From Hymenobacter terricola (lineage in GTDB: Bacteria; Bacteroidota; Bacteroidia; Cytophagales; Hymenobacteraceae): a DNA stretch of 64,000 nucleotides. Numbering within the stretch: the stretch's first letter is position 1; every line of letters starts with the position of its first letter. A program made the translations under genes and the position numbers. This document shows, piece after piece, positions 60,573 through 64,000 of the stretch. The DNA lies in contig NZ_JAGEMO020000042.1 of assembly GCF_017921975.2 (NCBI RefSeq), forward strand, positions 17,565 through 81,564. The letters are read 5' to 3'. Under the pieces are notes generated by a model, which saw only the letters and a list, made by a program, of their open reading frames with translations, was not told the DNA's origin and did no database searches.

Positions 60573-61835
60573 ATGGCAGTAAACGACGCCCTGGCAGGCA
60601 CCCACAAGATTCAAGAAGAGGCCGCCGCCCAGCGCCACGGCCAGCTGATGCCCCTGCTCAACGACTTCAGCCAGGAGCTGACGACGCTGAACCTGGGCCC
60701 CACGCACCCGGCCACGCACGGCATTTTCCAGAACATCCTGCAAATGGATGGCGAGCGGATTGTGTCGGGCGTGCCCACTATCGGCTATATCCATCGCGCG
60801 TTTGAGAAGATTGCCGAACGTCGGCCCTTTTACCAAATCACGACGCTGACGGACCGGATGAACTACTGTTCGTCGCCCATCAATAACCTGGGCTGGCACA
60901 TGACGGTGGAGAAGCTGCTCGGCGTGACCGTGCCAAAGCGCGCCCAGTACATGCGCGTGATTATGATGGAGCTGGCCCGCATCGCCGACCACCTCATCTG
61001 CAACTCCATTCTGGGGGTTGATACCGGCGCGTTCACCGGCTTCCTGTACGTTTTCCAGGAGCGCGAGAAGATTTACGAAATTTACGAGGAGGTGTGCGGC
61101 GCTCGCCTTACCACCAACATGGGCCGCGTGGGCGGCATGGAGCGCGATTTCACGCCCGTGGCCATCCAGAAGCTGCGCGACTGGCTGAAGACCTTCCCGG
61201 TCGTGATGAAGGAGTTCGAGGCCATGTTCAACCGCAACCGCATTTTCATGGACCGCGTGGTGAACGTGGGCCCGATTTCGGCGGAGAAAGCATTGAGCTA
61301 CGGCTTCACCGGCCCCAACCTACGGGCCGCCGGCGTCGACTACGATGTGCGGGTAATGAACCCCTACTCCAGCTACGAGGATTTCGAGTTCGACATTCCG
61401 GTGGGCACCAACGGCGATACGTACGACCGTTTTATCGTGCGCAACGAGGAAATCTGGCAGAGCCTGCGCATCATCAACCAGGCGCTCGATAACCTGCCCG
61501 AAGGCCCCTACCACGCCGATGCACCGCACTACTACCTGCCCGCCAAGCCGGAAGTATATAAGAACATGGAGGCCCTGATTTACCACTTCAAAATCGTGAT
61601 GGGCGAGATTGACGCCCCCGTGGGCGAGGTATATCACGCGGTGGAAGGCGGCAACGGCGAGCTTGGTTTCTACCTGGTTTCGGACGGGGGCCGCACGCCC
61701 TACCGCCTGCATTTCCGCCGGCCCTGCTTCATTTATTACCAGGCTTATCCCGAAATGGCCGTGGGCACGACGCTGTCGGACGCCATTGTCATCCTCTCGT
61801 CCATGAACGTCATCGCCGGCGAGTTGGACGCTTAG
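60573..61835 (+). CDS. nuoD: NADH-quinone oxidoreductase subunit D
   Basis: 420 residues, the 49-kDa subunit that forms the quinone chamber with NuoB. TTLNLGPTHPATHGIFQNIL is the invariant start (the Tyr/His quinone region), with RADHLICN-type and RVGGMERDFTP segments, and LNVIAGELDA-like end SMNVIAGELDA. Length normal. nuoE begins 22 bases later. No frameshift or odd residue seen. Confidence 0.97.
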   Translation: MAVNDALAGTHKIQEEAAAQRHGQLMPLLNDFSQELTTLNLGPTHPATHGIFQNILQMDGERIVSGVPTIGYIHRAFEKIAERRPFYQITTLTDRMNYCSSPINNLGWHMTVEKLLGVTVPKRAQYMRVIMMELARIADHLICNSILGVDTGAFTGFLYVFQEREKIYEIYEEVCGARLTTNMGRVGGMERDFTPVAIQKLRDWLKTFPVVMKEFEAMFNRNRIFMDRVVNVGPISAEKALSYGFTGPNLRAAGVDYDVRVMNPYSSYEDFEFDIPVGTNGDTYDRFIVRNEEIWQSLRIINQALDNLPEGPYHADAPHYYLPAKPEVYKNMEALIYHFKIVMGEIDAPVGEVYHAVEGGNGELGFYLVSDGGRTPYRLHFRRPCFIYYQAYPEMAVGTTLSDAIVILSSMNVIAGELDA

Positions 61836-61856
61836 TTTTTGTTGAAATTGACTGCT

Positions 61857-62429
61857 ATGGAGCCGACGACCGCGCCCACCAAACCAACCTTCTCTCCCGC
61901 CGCCCAGGCGGAAATCAAGCGCCTGCTCACGCACTATCCGGCCGATAAGAGCAAGTCGGCTTTGCTGCCGATTCTGCACATCGCGCAGGCCGAGTTCGGC
62001 GGCTGGGTGAGCCCGGAGGTGCAGGATTTAGTAGCCGAAACACTGAACATCAAGCCAATCGAAGTGTACGAGGTGTCGTCGTTCTACACCATGTACAACC
62101 TTAAGCCGGTGGGCAAGCATGTCCTGGAAATCTGCCGCACGGGCCCCTGCATGCTGCGCGGCTCCGACGAGCTGACGGCCAATCTGGAGCGCATCACCGG
62201 GGCCAAAGTGGGCGGGACTTCGCCCGATGGCAATTTCACCCTGAAAGAAGTGGAGTGCCTGGCCGCCTGCGGCTTCGCTCCCATCGTGCAGGTGCGCGAG
62301 AAGTACTACGAGCAGCTCGACACACCCGAAGCGGTGGATGCGATGCTCAACGAATTGCGCGGTCAGATTCATCGCCCCATCCTGTCGTGGGAAGAAAACG
62401 ACCTGCCCAACTCCCTGAAAAACAACTAA
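61857..62429 (+). CDS. nuoE: NADH-quinone oxidoreductase subunit E
   Basis: 190 residues, thioredoxin-like subunit with a 2Fe-2S cluster (N1a). Ligands are in CRTGPCMLRG and CLAACGFAP, the four expected Cys. Helical N-terminal domain with ALLPILHIAQAEFGGW. The ATG at 61857 (MEPTTAPTK) is preferred to a TTG upstream. The acidic tail WEENDLPNSLKNN is somewhat longer than usual. nuoF follows after 30 bases. Confidence 0.96.
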   Translation: MEPTTAPTKPTFSPAAQAEIKRLLTHYPADKSKSALLPILHIAQAEFGGWVSPEVQDLVAETLNIKPIEVYEVSSFYTMYNLKPVGKHVLEICRTGPCMLRGSDELTANLERITGAKVGGTSPDGNFTLKEVECLAACGFAPIVQVREKYYEQLDTPEAVDAMLNELRGQIHRPILSWEENDLPNSLKNN

Positions 62430-62459
62430 CGGCTGGCCATCAGCACAACGCTTACCATT

Positions 62460-63800
62460 ATGGGCCGCAAGCTATTAACTGAACACATCAACGTCGAAGG
62501 CATCAATACCTTCGAGGTATACCGCAAGCACGGCGGCTACCGCTCCGTGGAGAAGGCGCTCAAAACCATGACGCCCGACGAGGTAACGGAAGAGGTGAAA
62601 AAGTCGGGCCTGCGCGGGCGCGGCGGCGCGGGCTTCCCCGCCGGCATGAAGTGGGGCTTCCTGGCTAAGCCCGAGGGCGTGCCGCGCTACCTCGTTTGCA
62701 ACGCCGACGAATCGGAGCCCGGCACCTTCAAAGACCGTCAGCTAATGACGAAACTGCCCCACCTGCTCATTGAGGGCATGATTACGGGCAGCTACGCCCT
62801 GGGCGCGCGCACCAGCTACATCTACATTCGCGGCGAGTTGTTGTACGTGCTACGCATTCTGGAAAAGGCCATTGCTGAGGCTTACGCGGCCGGTTTCCTG
62901 GGCGAAAACATTCTCGGCTCGGGCTACTCGCTCGATTTGCACGTGCATCCCGGCGCCGGCGCCTACATCTGCGGCGAAGAAACTGCGCTGCTGGAATCCC
63001 TGGAAGGCAAGCGCGGCAACCCGCGCAACAAGCCGCCGTTCCCCGCCGTGCAGGGCCTCTATGCCCGTCCCACGGTGGTAAATAATGTGGAAACTATTGC
63101 GGCCGTGCCGGTTATCGTGAACGAGGGCGGCGACGAGTATGCCAAAATCGGTATCGGCAAAAGCACGGGGACCAAGCTCATTTCCGCCTGCGGCCACCTG
63201 AACAAGCCCGGCATCTACGAGATTGAGCTGGGCCTGCCCGTCGAGGAATTCATCTACTCCGACGAGTACTGCGGCGGCATCTGGAAAGGCCGCGAGCTGA
63301 AGGCTGTAGTGGCAGGCGGCTCTTCCGTGCCGATTCTGCCCAAGGAACTCATTCTGAAAACGGCCGCCGGCGAAAACCGCCTGATGACTTACGAGTCATT
63401 GAGCGACGGCGGCTTCGTGACCGGCACCATGCTGGGCTCGGGCGGCTTCATTGCGATGGACGAAACGACGTGCATCGTCAAGAACACCTGGAACTTCTCG
63501 CGCTTCTATCACCACGAGTCGTGCGGGCAATGCTCGCCCTGCCGCGAGGGTACCGGCTGGATGGAAAAAGTCCTCCACCGCCTGGAACACGGCCACGGCG
63601 CGATGCACGACATCGACCTGCTGGTGAGTGTAGCCAAGCAGATTGAAGGCAACACCATCTGCCCGCTCGGCGAAGCCGCCGCGTGGCCGGTGGCGGCGGC
63701 AGTGCGCCACTTCCGCGATGAGTTTGAATGGCACGTGAAGCATCCCAAAGAAGCAACGGCACCCGGCGCGGTTTATCGCGGCGCGGCGGTACTGGCGTAA
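62460..63800 (+). CDS. nuoF: NADH-quinone oxidoreductase subunit F
   Basis: 446 residues, the NADH and FMN-binding subunit with the N3 4Fe-4S cluster. GLRGRGGAGFPAGMKW near 52-68 binds NADH, GAGAYICGEETALLESLEGKRG binds FMN, and ESCGQCSPCREGTGW carries three cluster Cys with a fourth in NTICPLGEAA. Length is normal. A palindrome of the GTCATG family separates it from nuoG. Confidence 0.97.
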   Translation: MGRKLLTEHINVEGINTFEVYRKHGGYRSVEKALKTMTPDEVTEEVKKSGLRGRGGAGFPAGMKWGFLAKPEGVPRYLVCNADESEPGTFKDRQLMTKLPHLLIEGMITGSYALGARTSYIYIRGELLYVLRILEKAIAEAYAAGFLGENILGSGYSLDLHVHPGAGAYICGEETALLESLEGKRGNPRNKPPFPAVQGLYARPTVVNNVETIAAVPVIVNEGGDEYAKIGIGKSTGTKLISACGHLNKPGIYEIELGLPVEEFIYSDEYCGGIWKGRELKAVVAGGSSVPILPKELILKTAAGENRLMTYESLSDGGFVTGTMLGSGGFIAMDETTCIVKNTWNFSRFYHHESCGQCSPCREGTGWMEKVLHRLEHGHGAMHDIDLLVSVAKQIEGNTICPLGEAAAWPVAAAVRHFRDEFEWHVKHPKEATAPGAVYRGAAVLA

Positions 63801-63818
63801 TGGCCGAATAAAAAGAAC

Positions 63819-63912
63819 GTCATGTCGAGCGCAGCCGAGACATCTCGCGTGCAATGGTAATCCAATCGATACAACGAAGCGAGCGAGATGTCTCGGCTGC
63901 GCTCGACATGAC
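63819..63912. repeat. Palindromic intergenic element, GTCATG family, copy 7
   Basis: Arms 63819-63848 and 63883-63912 are perfectly complementary over 30 bases. The arms equal those of copy 3, and the inner GTGCAATGGTAAT is the reverse complement of part of copy 3's centre, so copies 3 and 7 are the same element in opposite orientation. It lies between nuoF and nuoG. Confidence 0.92.
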
Positions 63913-63938
63913 AGCAAGAATTAATACTCGATATACCA

Positions 63939-64000
63939 ATGGCTAAAATAACGTTCGACGGCATTGAGGTGGAAGTTCCGGATGGAACGACCATTCTGAA
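63939..64000 (+). CDS. nuoG: NADH-quinone oxidoreductase subunit G, N-terminal start only
   Basis: Only the first 20 residues are in the window: MAKITFDGIEVEVPDGTTIL. This is the ferredoxin-like beginning of NuoG, which carries a 2Fe-2S cluster and several 4Fe-4S clusters. It is the expected next gene after nuoF. The gene continues past the right edge. Other 2Fe-2S proteins start the same way, so the name rests mainly on order. Confidence 0.8.
   Translation, partial: MAKITFDGIEVEVPDGTTIL

Noticed and set aside
1..64000. Insertion sequences, prophage, tRNA or rRNA genes
   Set aside because: No transposase, integrase, phage structural gene, cloverleaf or rRNA-like stretch could be recognised by reading. 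A tool such as tRNAscan would be needed to exclude a tRNA firmly.

Overview
The window looks like chromosome of a high-GC Bacteroidota, most likely a Hymenobacter-like member of the Cytophagales. The evidence is: type IX secretion genes (porU, porV) together with cargo proteins that end in type IX sorting domains; repeated TAnnTTTG promoter boxes about 20-55 bases before genes; MraZ-independent rod-shape genes in the order purH, mreB, mreC, mreD, mrdA; and a Bacteroidota-style cytochrome c maturation cluster. No rRNA, tRNA, intact transposase, prophage or CRISPR array was seen.

Layout. 1-4.5 kb: a DUF1990-like gene, endonuclease V, a relic of a sorting domain, a GluQ-like synthetase, a VOC protein and a secreted serine hydrolase. 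4.6-7.6 kb: nuoM and nuoN, far from the other complex I genes. 7.7-10.3 kb: lipoproteins and a VanX-like dipeptidase. 10.5-17.6 kb: minus-strand block with a short-chain reductase, mrdA (PBP2), mreD, mreC, mreB and purH. 17.9-22.3 kb: a frameshifted DUF3592 gene, then acyl-CoA dehydrogenase, PIG-L deacetylase, NodS-like methyltransferase and a convergent GT2 glycosyltransferase. 22.5-28.4 kb: outer membrane barrel, ferredoxin-like protein, ArsR regulator, NDH-2 and an M16 protein without its zinc motif. 28.5-34.6 kb: porV, porU and pssA. 34.7-40.1 kb: MBL hydrolase, FAD oxidoreductase and a very large propeller-plus-barrel protein. 40.3-47.2 kb: ccmB, ccmC, ccmD-like, ccmE, a secreted protein, a HEPN/MNT pair and ccmF. 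47.4-57.3 kb: a type IX cargo protein, DUF2520 protein, ferredoxin, iscX, cold shock protein, UbiA, yjjG, a dNMP kinase, a repeat-rich gap, DUF3592 and pruA. 57.4-58.6 kb: a decayed histidine kinase/response regulator pair. 58.8-64 kb: nuoA to nuoF and the start of nuoG.

How the genes work together. Complex I (nuoA-G here, nuoM/N at the left end) and NDH-2 are two NADH entry points. The ccm genes supply c-type cytochromes for the same chain. PorU and PorV would export and attach the sorting-domain proteins encoded here. The mre/mrdA block builds the lateral wall.

The most unusual content is between genes. There are (i) seven copies of a roughly 95-base (or short 36-base) perfect or near-perfect palindrome starting GTCATG; (ii) six hairpins made from tandem 7-base words that fill the whole gap from one stop codon to the next start codon; (iii) two arrays of degenerate 21-base units, one of which lies between a gene end and a second copy of that gene end. 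These are read directly from sequence. Their function is unknown to me.
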